Source: Cupriavidus gilardii (lineage in GTDB: Bacteria > Pseudomonadota > Gammaproteobacteria > Burkholderiales > Burkholderiaceae). Taken from it: a stretch of DNA of 64,000 nt. Positions 1 to 8,028 of this stretch are shown in pieces. The position numbers and the translations under genes were made by a program. The stretch covers positions 186,001 to 250,000 of the forward strand of contig NZ_VZOV01000004.1 of NCBI RefSeq assembly GCF_008801915.1, given 5' to 3'. Position 1 is the stretch's first letter. Each line of letters starts with the position of its first letter. The notes under the pieces were generated by a model. The model was not told where the DNA came from. It worked only from the letters and a program-made list of their open reading frames with translations, and made no database searches.

Positions 1-240
1 ACCCAGTGGCTGGCGGGCAAGCCGTTCGCGACGTTCGTGCGCGGCTTGCAAGTCCGCCTGACGCTGGACGAGGAAGCCTTTGTCGGCACCGGCCTGCACC
101 GCTTCATCCGCGTGATGGACCACTTCTTCGGTCTGTACGTCCATCTGAACAGCTTTGTGCAGCTCGTCGCCGTCTCGCGCCGCACCGGCAAGGAATTGAT
201 CCAATGCGCTCCCCGAAGCGGCGAATCGATCCTGGTGTGA
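1..240 (+). CDS. tssF: TssF, type VI secretion baseplate subunit (C-terminal end only)
   Basis: The frame is open from the first base and stops at 238-240, giving the last 79 residues of a protein cut by the window edge. The segment reads like the C-terminus of TssF (VasA/ImpG), with a leucine/threonine beta strand, an acidic turn, then the conserved run ending in HFFGLYVHLNSF. TssF belongs to the cytoplasmic wedge of the type VI secretion baseplate, where it pairs with TssG. The next gene, tssG, begins inside this reading frame and overlaps it by 37 bases, the usual tssF-tssG coupling. The call rests on the short match plus this context. Confidence 0.85.
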   Translation, partial: TQWLAGKPFATFVRGLQVRLTLDEEAFVGTGLHRFIRVMDHFFGLYVHLNSFVQLVAVSRRTGKELIQCAPRSGESILV

Positions 241-1409
241 TACGGCGGCTGCTGCGGCAGCCGTATCGCTTCCAGTTCTTCCAGGCGGTGCGGCTGCTGC
301 AGATTCAGTTCGCGCGTCAGGGCCGGGCGCAGGGCGATGCCAATGGCGGCGTGCATGGCGCGGCCAACGGCGTGGCGAATCGCGCGGTGAACGGGGCAGT
401 GAACGGGGCAGTGAACGGCAACGCCATCGCGCGCGTCGCCGACACTCCCGAGCACCAGCTCGCCACGCGCGTGCGCTTTCCCAACGCGCTGTCGCTGTCA
501 TTCCCGGCCAGCGAAATCGTGCAGATCGAGGCGGGTAGCTTCGCCAAGGAGGCGCTCGACAGCGATGCCGGCTTCGCCGAGGCGCTGGCACAACGCCCGC
601 TCGACGACGTGGCCGTGACGCCGGCCTTCTTCGGCATGCTGGGCGGGCAGGGCGCGCTGCCGCTGCACTACACCGAAGTGGTGGCCGAGCGCGAGACAAT
701 GCGCCGCGACGGCGCCGCGCGCGCCTTCTTCGATATCTTCTCGAACCGCGCCGCCGCGCTGTTCTATCTGGCGTGGAAAAAGTACCGGCTGCCGTTCCAG
801 CACGAGGTCGACCGCACGCGCCACTACCTGCCGCTGCTGCTGTCGCTGGCGGGCGTGGCCGATGCCGGCGTTCGCCGCGGGCTGCGCGAGACGCCGGGGA
901 CGATCCACGACGAAGCGGTCGCCGGCTATGCGACGGCAGTGCGGCATCGGCCGATGTCTGCGTCGTATCTGCAGCAGGTACTGTCCGACTATTTCCGCGT
1001 GCCGTTCCGCGTCGAGCAGTTCGTCGGCGGCTGGTATCGGGTGCCGCCGTCGCAATGGTCGCGGCTGGGCGGCGTCAATAACGTACTCGGCGCCACCGCG
1101 CTGGCCGGTCAGCGGGTCTGGCAGCGCGATCTGCGCGTGCGCGTCTGGATCGGGCCGCTGGCGCGCGACCAGTACCGCGCCTTCCTGCCCGGCGCCGAGG
1201 GCGCGCTGGCGCTGCGCAAGATGCTGACCGTGCTGGGCGGCGCCACGCTCGAATACGAAGTCAAACCGATCCTGCGCCGGCAGGACGTGACCGGGTCCCA
1301 GCTCGGCGCCGCAGGCAGCGGTCATGTCGGCTGGGACACCTTCCTCGTTTCGCGACCCGCCACGCAGGATCGCAGCGACGCGCATTACACGCTGTCGCCC
1401 ATTCATTGA
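204..1409 (+). CDS. tssG: TssG, type VI secretion baseplate subunit
   Basis: A 401-residue protein starting at the ATG at 204. The frame stays open further upstream, but those codons lie over tssF, and MRSPKRRIDPGVIRRLL begins the family-like sequence. Typical TssG features are an N-terminal FQFFQAVRLL helix, the VRFPNALSLSFPASEI strand region and a GGWYRVPPSQWSRLGG segment in the C-terminal half. TssG (VasB/ImpH) forms the baseplate wedge with TssF and TssK. Residues about 44-74 are an odd Ala/Asn/Gly/Val-rich insertion (AVNG repeats) encoded by a short tandem repeat and placed before the conserved VRFP strand. It is translationally coupled to tssF, and clpV follows after 20 bases. Confidence 0.88.
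   Translation: MRSPKRRIDPGVIRRLLRQPYRFQFFQAVRLLQIQFARQGRAQGDANGGVHGAANGVANRAVNGAVNGAVNGNAIARVADTPEHQLATRVRFPNALSLSFPASEIVQIEAGSFAKEALDSDAGFAEALAQRPLDDVAVTPAFFGMLGGQGALPLHYTEVVAERETMRRDGAARAFFDIFSNRAAALFYLAWKKYRLPFQHEVDRTRHYLPLLLSLAGVADAGVRRGLRETPGTIHDEAVAGYATAVRHRPMSASYLQQVLSDYFRVPFRVEQFVGGWYRVPPSQWSRLGGVNNVLGATALAGQRVWQRDLRVRVWIGPLARDQYRAFLPGAEGALALRKMLTVLGGATLEYEVKPILRRQDVTGSQLGAAGSGHVGWDTFLVSRPATQDRSDAHYTLSPIH
387..418 (+). repeat. 12-bp in-frame tandem repeat inside tssG
   Basis: The unit gtgaacggggca occurs twice in full and once in part (gtgaacgg), in phase with tssG, giving AVNG repeats. Flanking codons (GGVHGAANGVANR) look like older, diverged copies. Because the unit is a multiple of three, copy-number change would keep the frame. 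Confidence 0.8.
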
Positions 1410-1429
1410 TAGACCGGAGCCGAGCCATC

Positions 1430-4162
1430 ATGGCCACCCCCTTGAAGACGCTGATCGCCAAGCTCAATGCCACCAGCCGGCAGGCCGCCGAACGGGCCGC
1501 CTCGCTGTGCATGGCGCGCGGCCACTATGAGGTCGACCTGGAGCATCTGTTCCTGGCGCTGCTGGAGAATCCCCGCAGCGACGTGTCGGTCGCGGCCAGG
1601 GCGAGCGGTATCGATCCGGCCGCGCTGCAAAGCGATCTGGACAGGGAGCTGGGGCGCTTCCAGACGGGCAATGGGCGCACGCCGGCGTTCTCGCCGTGGC
1701 TGCCCAAGCTGTTCGAGCATGCCTGGCTGATCGCCTCGCTCGATTCGCAGACCACGCGCATCCGCTCCGGTCATCTGCTGCTGGCGCTGCTGACCGAGCC
1801 GAGCCTGGCGCCGCTGGCCGAGCGCGGCTCCAGACGTTTCGGCCAGTTCCCGGTCGAGCGCCTCAAGCATGAACTGGCCGTCTTGACCAAGGGCTCGGAA
1901 GAGGCCGAGCAGGCCGTGGCGTTCGCGGACGCCGGCGCCGCGGCGGCCGACGAGCCCTCGGGGCAGGGCGCGCTGTCGAAGACCCCGGCGCTGGACCAGT
2001 ACACCGTCGACCTGACCGCGGCGGCACGCGACGGCCGCATCGATCCGGTGATCGGCCGCGACGCCGAGATCCGCCAGATGATCGACATCCTGATGCGCCG
2101 CCGGCAGAACAACCCGATCCTGACCGGCGAGGCCGGCGTCGGCAAGACCGCGGTGGTCGAAGGACTGGCGTTGCGCATCGCCGCCGATGACGTGCCGCCG
2201 CCGCTGCGCGGCGTCGCACTGCGTACGCTGGACATGGGCTTGCTGCAGGCCGGCGCCAGCGTCAAGGGCGAATTCGAGAACCGGCTGCGCAACGTGATCG
2301 ACGAGGTCAAGCGCAGCCCGCAGCCGATCATCCTGTTCATCGACGAGGCGCACACCATCATCGGCGCGGGCGGCCAGGCGGGCCAGAACGACGCCGCCAA
2401 TCTGCTGAAGCCCGCGCTGGCGCGCGGCGAGCTGCGTACGATCGCGGCCACGACCTGGGCCGAATACAAGAAGTACTTCGAGAAGGATGCCGCGCTGGCG
2501 CGGCGCTTCCAGGTCGTCAAGGTCGAGGAGCCGGACGAGGCGCTGGCCTCGGCGATGCTGCGCGGCATGGTCGGCCTGATGGAGCGGCACTTCGACGTGC
2601 GCGTGCTCGACGAGGCGATCACCGAGGCGGTGCGGCTGTCGCACCGCTATATCAGCGGCCGGCAGTTGCCGGACAAGGCCGTCAGCGTGCTCGACACCGC
2701 CTGCGCCAAGGTGGCGCTGGCGCAGAGCGCGACGCCGGCCGAAATCGAGCAGGACCAGAAGGCGCTGGAGCGCCTGACCGTCGAGATCGGCGCGCTGCAG
2801 CGCGAGCTGACGACCGGCGGACAGCATCAGGCACGGTTGGCCGAGTTGCAGAAGCAGGAGCAGACGCTGCGCGAGCGCATTGCCGCGGGTAACGAACGGC
2901 TCGCACGCGAACGCGAGCTGGTCGAGCAGATCGTCGCGCTGCTGCGCTCGCGCGATGCGGGTGCCGGTGAGGCGGCCGCCGATAGCGCTGCAGAGGAAGC
3001 CGAACCGGTCGATGCCAACAGCGATATCGCGCCCGCCTCCGGGCGCCGTCGCAAGGCCGCCGCGCCGGCGGCCCCGGCCGACGAACTGTCGCGCCTGAAG
3101 GCTGAACTGCGCGAACTGCAGGGCGAAACGCCGCTGGTGCCGATCCAGGTCGACGGCCAGGTCGTTTCCGAGATCGTCTCGGCCTGGACCGGCATTCCGC
3201 TGGGCCGCATGGTCAAGGACGAGCTGCACACGGTGATGAACCTGAAGCCGCTGCTCGAGGAGCGCGTGGTCGGCCAGCCGCACGCGCTCGAAGCGGTGGC
3301 GCAGCGCGTGCGTACCGCGGCGGCCAATCTGGAGGACCCGCACAAGCCGCGCGGCGTGTTCCTGTTCGTCGGCCCGTCCGGCGTTGGCAAGACCGAGACC
3401 GCGCTGGCGCTGGCCGACATCCTGTACGGGGGCGAGCGCAAGCTGATCACCATCAATATGAGCGAGTACCAGGAGGCCCACAGTGTGTCGGGACTCAAGG
3501 GCTCGCCGCCGGGCTATGTTGGCTATGGCGAGGGCGGGGTGCTGACCGAGGCGGTGCGCCGCAACCCGTACAGCGTGGTGCTGCTCGACGAAATCGAGAA
3601 GGCGCATCCGGACGTGCTGGAGATGTTCTTCCAGGTCTTCGACAAGGGGTGGATGGAGGACGCCGAGGGCCGGACCATCGACTTCCGCAACACCATCATC
3701 ATCCTGACCTCCAACGCGGGCTCGGCCTCGATCATGCAGGCCTGCCTGAACAAGTCCGCCGAAGAACTGCCGGACGCCGACGCGCTGACCGAGGCGCTGC
3801 GCCCGACGCTGTACAAGACCTTCAAGCCCGCATTTATCGGGCGGACCAAGGTGGTGCCGTACTACCCGATCAGCGACGACACGCTGGTCGAGATCATCGA
3901 GCTGAAGCTGCGCCGCATCGGCGAACGCGTGCAGCAGAACCACCGCGCCGTCTTCGAATGGGATGACGCCGTGACCGAGGCGGTGCTGCAGCGCTGCACC
4001 GAGGTCGATACCGGCGCGCGCGCGGTCGACCATATCCTGAACGGCACGCTGCTGCCCGAGATCGCGCAGTCCGTGCTGGCGAAGATGGCGCAGGGCGAGG
4101 CGATCCAGAAGATCAAGGTCGGCGTCAACAAGAACGGCGGCTTCCGCTACAAGATCAATTGA
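1430..4162 (+). CDS. clpV: ClpV/TssH, type VI secretion sheath-recycling AAA+ ATPase
   Basis: A 910-residue Hsp100 ATPase that disassembles contracted TssB/TssC sheaths. The order is an N-terminal helical domain (about 1-150), first AAA module with Walker A GEAGVGKT at 233-240 and Walker B ending D305-E306, a long ClpB-type coiled middle domain (about 430-560) with an Ala/Glu-rich low-complexity stretch, and a second AAA module with GPSGVGKT at 648-655 and LLDE ending D720-E721. Length and paired P-loops fit ClpV, and the T6SS setting separates it from the chaperone ClpB. I chose ATG 1430 because the protein then begins MATPLKTLIAKLN, as ClpV proteins do, with a purine-rich ribosome site (ggagccgag) just upstream. 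The stop codon lies inside a 9-bp tandem repeat. Confidence 0.96.
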   Translation: MATPLKTLIAKLNATSRQAAERAASLCMARGHYEVDLEHLFLALLENPRSDVSVAARASGIDPAALQSDLDRELGRFQTGNGRTPAFSPWLPKLFEHAWLIASLDSQTTRIRSGHLLLALLTEPSLAPLAERGSRRFGQFPVERLKHELAVLTKGSEEAEQAVAFADAGAAAADEPSGQGALSKTPALDQYTVDLTAAARDGRIDPVIGRDAEIRQMIDILMRRRQNNPILTGEAGVGKTAVVEGLALRIAADDVPPPLRGVALRTLDMGLLQAGASVKGEFENRLRNVIDEVKRSPQPIILFIDEAHTIIGAGGQAGQNDAANLLKPALARGELRTIAATTWAEYKKYFEKDAALARRFQVVKVEEPDEALASAMLRGMVGLMERHFDVRVLDEAITEAVRLSHRYISGRQLPDKAVSVLDTACAKVALAQSATPAEIEQDQKALERLTVEIGALQRELTTGGQHQARLAELQKQEQTLRERIAAGNERLARERELVEQIVALLRSRDAGAGEAAADSAAEEAEPVDANSDIAPASGRRRKAAAPAAPADELSRLKAELRELQGETPLVPIQVDGQVVSEIVSAWTGIPLGRMVKDELHTVMNLKPLLEERVVGQPHALEAVAQRVRTAAANLEDPHKPRGVFLFVGPSGVGKTETALALADILYGGERKLITINMSEYQEAHSVSGLKGSPPGYVGYGEGGVLTEAVRRNPYSVVLLDEIEKAHPDVLEMFFQVFDKGWMEDAEGRTIDFRNTIIILTSNAGSASIMQACLNKSAEELPDADALTEALRPTLYKTFKPAFIGRTKVVPYYPISDDTLVEIIELKLRRIGERVQQNHRAVFEWDDAVTEAVLQRCTEVDTGARAVDHILNGTLLPEIAQSVLAKMAQGEAIQKIKVGVNKNGGFRYKIN

Positions 4163-4199
4163 GTCAATTGAGTCAATTGAGTCGATTGAGTCGATTGAC
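4155..4199 (+). repeat. Five-copy 9-bp tandem repeat across the clpV stop codon
   Basis: Units are tcaattgag three times, then tcgattgag and tcgattgac. The first copy holds the clpV stop (tga at 4160-4162). The array fills most of the 62-base gap to vgrG. The rest of this region is GC-rich, so the AT-rich array stands out. Confidence 0.9.
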
Positions 4200-4224
4200 A
4201 CCGTAACTCACAGTCGAGGCAGCG

Positions 4225-7014
4225 ATGGGCGTACTGACCGATATGGCGCATGAACTGGCGGCGCAACTGCGCGCGGCCTTCCGCCAGCACGACCGGCTGC
4301 TGCGGCTAGCGACGCCGCTGGGCGACGACGTGCTGCTGGCCGAGCGTCTGCTCGCGCGCGAACAGCTCGATGGCGGCGGTTTTCGTATCGAGCTGTCGGC
4401 GCTGTCGGACGACGCGAAGCTCGATCCGGCCGCCTTGCTCGGCCAGCCGGTGCGCATCGATCTGCTGACGCAGCTCAGCCGCGACAAGCCGCGCGCGTTG
4501 CACGGCCATGTGACGGTGTTCGAGCGCGTCGGCGCCAATGGCGGCCTGGCGCGCTACCGGCTCGTGATCGAGCCGTGGCTTGCCTTCCTGCGGCATCGGC
4601 GCGACAGCTTCCTGTTCCAGGACATGTCGGTGATCGAAGTCGTCGACAGCGTGCTCGGCGACTACCGCGGGCAGGGCAAGCTGGTGCCGGAATGGCGCTG
4701 GGCGGTGGCCGACGCCGCGATCTATCCGAAGCGCAGCGTGGTGACGCAGTACGACGAGTCGGATTTCGATTTCGTGACGCGGTTGCTTGCCGAGGAAGGG
4801 CTGTTCTACTACTTCGAGCACGAGGCTGCCGATGGCGACGCCCTCGGCCTGCATCGGATGGTGATCGCCGATCGCAACGACGTATTCAAGGACAACGCGC
4901 AGGCCAGCGTCCGCTTCGGCCGCGCCGATGCGACCGCTTCGGAGGACGTGATCACCGAATGGCAGGGCGAGCGCCAGTGGCAGACCAATGCGGTCGAGCT
5001 GGCGACCTGGGACTATCGCACCGCCTCGCTGCGCAGCGCCACGCTGAGCACGCACCACGACAATGGCGAACAGGCCACCGCGCTGACCGACACCGACTAC
5101 GTCGGCCAGTACGCGTTCGAGGATGCCGAGCAGGCGCAGCGCATCGCGCGCATCGCGATGGAATCGCTCGAGGTTCGCAACAAGGCCTTCCATGGCGGCG
5201 GCACGGTGCGCACGCTGGCGCCGGCGACCACGTTCTCGCTGCTCGATCACTACGAGCACGATGGCGACGAGGACGACGGCCGCCGCTTCGTGGTGCTGTC
5301 GGTTACGCACGAGGCTCGCAACAACTTCAACGAGGGCTTCGGCCAGGCCTTGATGGCAATGACGGGCCTGGCCCCGGCCGGCGACAACGAAACGCTGCCG
5401 CTGTACCGCAACCGCTTCACCGCCGTGCGCGCCAGCGTGCCATACCGGCCGGCGCTGCGCGGCGACGACGGCCGCCTGCTGCATCCGCGTCCCACCGTGC
5501 GCGGCAGCCAGACCGCACTGGTCGTCGGCGACGGCGGTCCTGTCCATACCGATCGGGACCATCGCATCAAGGTGCAATTCCATTGGCAGCGCGGCGGGCG
5601 TTCATCGAGCCGTCAGTCCCACCCGGCCGGGGACGACAACGCGCGCGCCGAGTCCGCACTGGGCTGCTGGCTGCGCGTTGCCACGCCGGTGGCCGGCGAC
5701 AACTGGGGCGGCGTCGCGCTGCCGCGCGTTGGCCAGGAAGTCGTGGTCGAGTTCGTCAACGGCGATATCGACCGGCCGGTGGTCGTCGGCGCGGCCTACA
5801 ACGGCGCCGGCGAGCCTGACGCGCAGATCAACAAGCAACAGGCCGGCGCCGCGAACGCGACCGGCAATGCGCCCGCCTGGTTCGCCGGTGACGGCAAGAA
5901 CGACAAGGCGCACGCACACAACGCCGTAATGTCCGGCATCAAGACGCAGGCGCTGTCCGCCAGCCAGACCGGCAACGGCGGCTACAACCAGCTGGTGTTC
6001 GACGACACCGAGGGCCAGAGCCGCACGCTGCTGTCGACCACGCAGGCCGCGACGTCGCTGACGCTGGGCCACCACCTGTTCCAGCGCGACAACGCCCGCG
6101 AGGCGGACCTGGGTCATGGCGCGGCGCTGGCCACCGACGCTTCCGGCAGCGTCCGCGCCGGCTCCGGGCTGCTGATCGCCGCCGAAGATGGCAGCGTCAC
6201 GCAACCGCTGCTGCAGAGCGAACAGGCCGCGACGCAGGTCGAGGACAGCCTGGAGCTCGCCCGCACGCTGGAGCAGCAGGCCGCAAAACAGAAGGCCGCG
6301 CTGCCAGGCGAGCCCGCTGCCGATGCACTGCCGGCGCTCGAATCGCTGAAGCGCAGCGCGGAGGTGCTGCGTACCGAGGCGAAGGCCGAGGACGGCGGCT
6401 CTGCGATTGCTTACAGCGAGCCGCATCTGGTGGTCTCCGGCCCGAAGGGCGTGGCGCTGTCGACGCCGGCCGATGCGGTGCTCGTCGCGGGCACCAATGC
6501 CACGCTGGTGGCCGGGGAACATTTCAATCTTGCGGCAGGCGGCAATCTGGCCGTCGCGGTGGCTGATGGTCTTAGCCTGTTTACCGATGGGCAGGGGGGC
6601 TCGGGCTCCGGTTCAAGCTCTGGTTCCACCGGCCAAGGTACGCCGACCGGGCAAAAGGGCGGCGACGCGAAAGGCATGGCCTTGCACGCCGCCACCGGCA
6701 AGGTCGAAGTCGCCAGCCTGACCGGCGCCAGCCGCTACGCAGCCGAGCGCACGGTGACCATCGCCTCGACGCAGGCCAACGTTACGGTCGAGGGCAAGCA
6801 GCACGTGCTGCTGAATGCCGCCGGCGCGCAGGTCCGCGTGCTGGGCGGCAAGATCGAATTGCACGCGCCCGGGAAGGTGGAGTTCAAGGGGGCGGGGCAT
6901 CGGTTTGTGGGGCCGGGTGGTGGGGAGGCAAGTACCGACCTTGCCAATGGGGACCTCAAGGCTTGTCCCACCAAGGACGATGCTGCTGCGGCGAGCGGCA
7001 GCGCGGTGCTATAG
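4225..7014 (+). CDS. vgrG: VgrG/TssI, type VI secretion spike protein with DUF2345 extension
   Basis: A 929-residue VgrG. Residues about 20-370 are the gp27-like part (YDESDFDFVTRLLAEEGLFYYFEH is typical). Residues about 430-520 form the gp5 OB-fold (HRIKVQFHW, then DNWGGVALPRVGQEVVVEF). A T6SS_Vgr segment follows, and about 730-860 is a DUF2345 region (VVSGPKGVALSTPADAVLVAG). VgrG trimers cap the Hcp tube and carry effectors. There is a Gly/Ser-rich linker near 790-810 and no obvious enzymatic C-terminal extension, so toxicity probably comes from the separately encoded cargo downstream. The stop is followed two bases later by the DUF4123 gene, indicating tight coupling. Confidence 0.96.
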   Translation: MGVLTDMAHELAAQLRAAFRQHDRLLRLATPLGDDVLLAERLLAREQLDGGGFRIELSALSDDAKLDPAALLGQPVRIDLLTQLSRDKPRALHGHVTVFERVGANGGLARYRLVIEPWLAFLRHRRDSFLFQDMSVIEVVDSVLGDYRGQGKLVPEWRWAVADAAIYPKRSVVTQYDESDFDFVTRLLAEEGLFYYFEHEAADGDALGLHRMVIADRNDVFKDNAQASVRFGRADATASEDVITEWQGERQWQTNAVELATWDYRTASLRSATLSTHHDNGEQATALTDTDYVGQYAFEDAEQAQRIARIAMESLEVRNKAFHGGGTVRTLAPATTFSLLDHYEHDGDEDDGRRFVVLSVTHEARNNFNEGFGQALMAMTGLAPAGDNETLPLYRNRFTAVRASVPYRPALRGDDGRLLHPRPTVRGSQTALVVGDGGPVHTDRDHRIKVQFHWQRGGRSSSRQSHPAGDDNARAESALGCWLRVATPVAGDNWGGVALPRVGQEVVVEFVNGDIDRPVVVGAAYNGAGEPDAQINKQQAGAANATGNAPAWFAGDGKNDKAHAHNAVMSGIKTQALSASQTGNGGYNQLVFDDTEGQSRTLLSTTQAATSLTLGHHLFQRDNAREADLGHGAALATDASGSVRAGSGLLIAAEDGSVTQPLLQSEQAATQVEDSLELARTLEQQAAKQKAALPGEPAADALPALESLKRSAEVLRTEAKAEDGGSAIAYSEPHLVVSGPKGVALSTPADAVLVAGTNATLVAGEHFNLAAGGNLAVAVADGLSLFTDGQGGSGSGSSSGSTGQGTPTGQKGGDAKGMALHAATGKVEVASLTGASRYAAERTVTIASTQANVTVEGKQHVLLNAAGAQVRVLGGKIELHAPGKVEFKGAGHRFVGPGGGEASTDLANGDLKACPTKDDAAAASGSAVL

Positions 7015-7016
7015 CC

Positions 7017-7949
7017 ATGGCCATCGATGCGGACCAACTGATTCAGCAAATCGGTACATCGCTGCAAGCCGATGACAGCCTGCGTGCGTACCTGCTGATC
7101 GATCCGATGCTCTACGAGCCGATCGATGCAGAGCGCGTCGAGGCGGCGGCGCTTCAGCGTTGGGACATTCCGATTCGCCGGCCGGGCATCGATCACGACA
7201 AACGCCCGTACCTACTGGGGCTGCGAGCGACCGCGGTAGAGATACTGGAAGCCAGCGTTGTCGCATCCATTGCCGAGCTCGAAAACCCGGAACTCGAAAG
7301 CACGCGCGGATTTGCCGTCGGTGGCTGGCTGCTGTCCGAAGAATCCGGCGACGCACTGGCCCGGCATTTTGCCAACATCATGTCGCCGATCGAACCGGGG
7401 CACGGCATTCGCTATTTCCGTCTCGCAGATCGGCGCGTGCTCGAATGGATGTGGCCGGTGCTCGAGTCAGGCCAGCAAGCTTCGCTGATGCATCCGATCC
7501 GACAATGGCTCGTACTGGATCGGCGTGGCGCCGTCGTGCGGTATGTCGGGCCACCAGTTCCGTTGGCACCCCTTGCGGCAGGCATGCCGCCACTGCAACT
7601 GTCGCAGGCGCAATGGCGTCACGCACACCGCTGTGAAGAGGTTCAGCAGATGCTGCGAGGCTGGCGCGCCTTCGAGGACGAACTGCCGCACGACTACCTG
7701 AAGCAGGCGGACCATGCGGTCGCATCGGCTCGCGGCATCGGTCTTACAGAAAGCGCCGACATCGTGCTGCTCGGCGCCTATCAGCTGATGCTGCATCCCA
7801 GATTGACCGAACACCCCCGCATCATCAGGGCGGTCGAAGAGGCCCGCGAGCAAGGTATTCCGCTCGGCCTGGCGCTGGAAAAAATCCCCGACCCGGAAGG
7901 CTGGGACGCCATCCGGCGCGATCTGGAGCGCGCGGAAGTGCCGGCATAG
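7017..7949 (+). CDS. DUF4123-domain type VI secretion adaptor/chaperone
   Basis: A 310-residue protein beginning at ATG 7017, two bases after the vgrG stop. The frame stays open slightly upstream inside vgrG, but the family-like sequence starts here (MAIDADQLIQQIG, then LRAYLLIDPMLYEP). The N-terminal half, with hydrophobic strands and the HGIRYFRLADRRVLEWMWPVL region, fits DUF4123 (Tap/TEC) proteins, which load a cognate effector onto VgrG. The C-terminal half is helical and may bind the effector. Its position between vgrG and a large effector gene is classic. The family assignment is by pattern and context; the partnership is inferred. Confidence 0.85.
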   Translation: MAIDADQLIQQIGTSLQADDSLRAYLLIDPMLYEPIDAERVEAAALQRWDIPIRRPGIDHDKRPYLLGLRATAVEILEASVVASIAELENPELESTRGFAVGGWLLSEESGDALARHFANIMSPIEPGHGIRYFRLADRRVLEWMWPVLESGQQASLMHPIRQWLVLDRRGAVVRYVGPPVPLAPLAAGMPPLQLSQAQWRHAHRCEEVQQMLRGWRAFEDELPHDYLKQADHAVASARGIGLTESADIVLLGAYQLMLHPRLTEHPRIIRAVEEAREQGIPLGLALEKIPDPEGWDAIRRDLERAEVPA

Positions 7950-8028
7950 CGCCGCAGCGTCCCGCTTTCATCCGCTCAATTCGACGCAACACAACCATCG
8001 GATCCAAGACATGGCAGAAGGACAAGTA

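Noticed and set aside
6..203. Extended TssG start near the window edge
   Set aside because: These codons lie over tssF in another frame and are not TssG-like.
1403..4201. Long open minus-strand frame antisense to clpV (about 930 codons)
   Set aside because: Its translation is Arg/Gln/His/Asp-rich with no family motif, and the plus strand holds a clear ClpV with both ATPase modules. It is a codon-bias shadow of GC-rich DNA.
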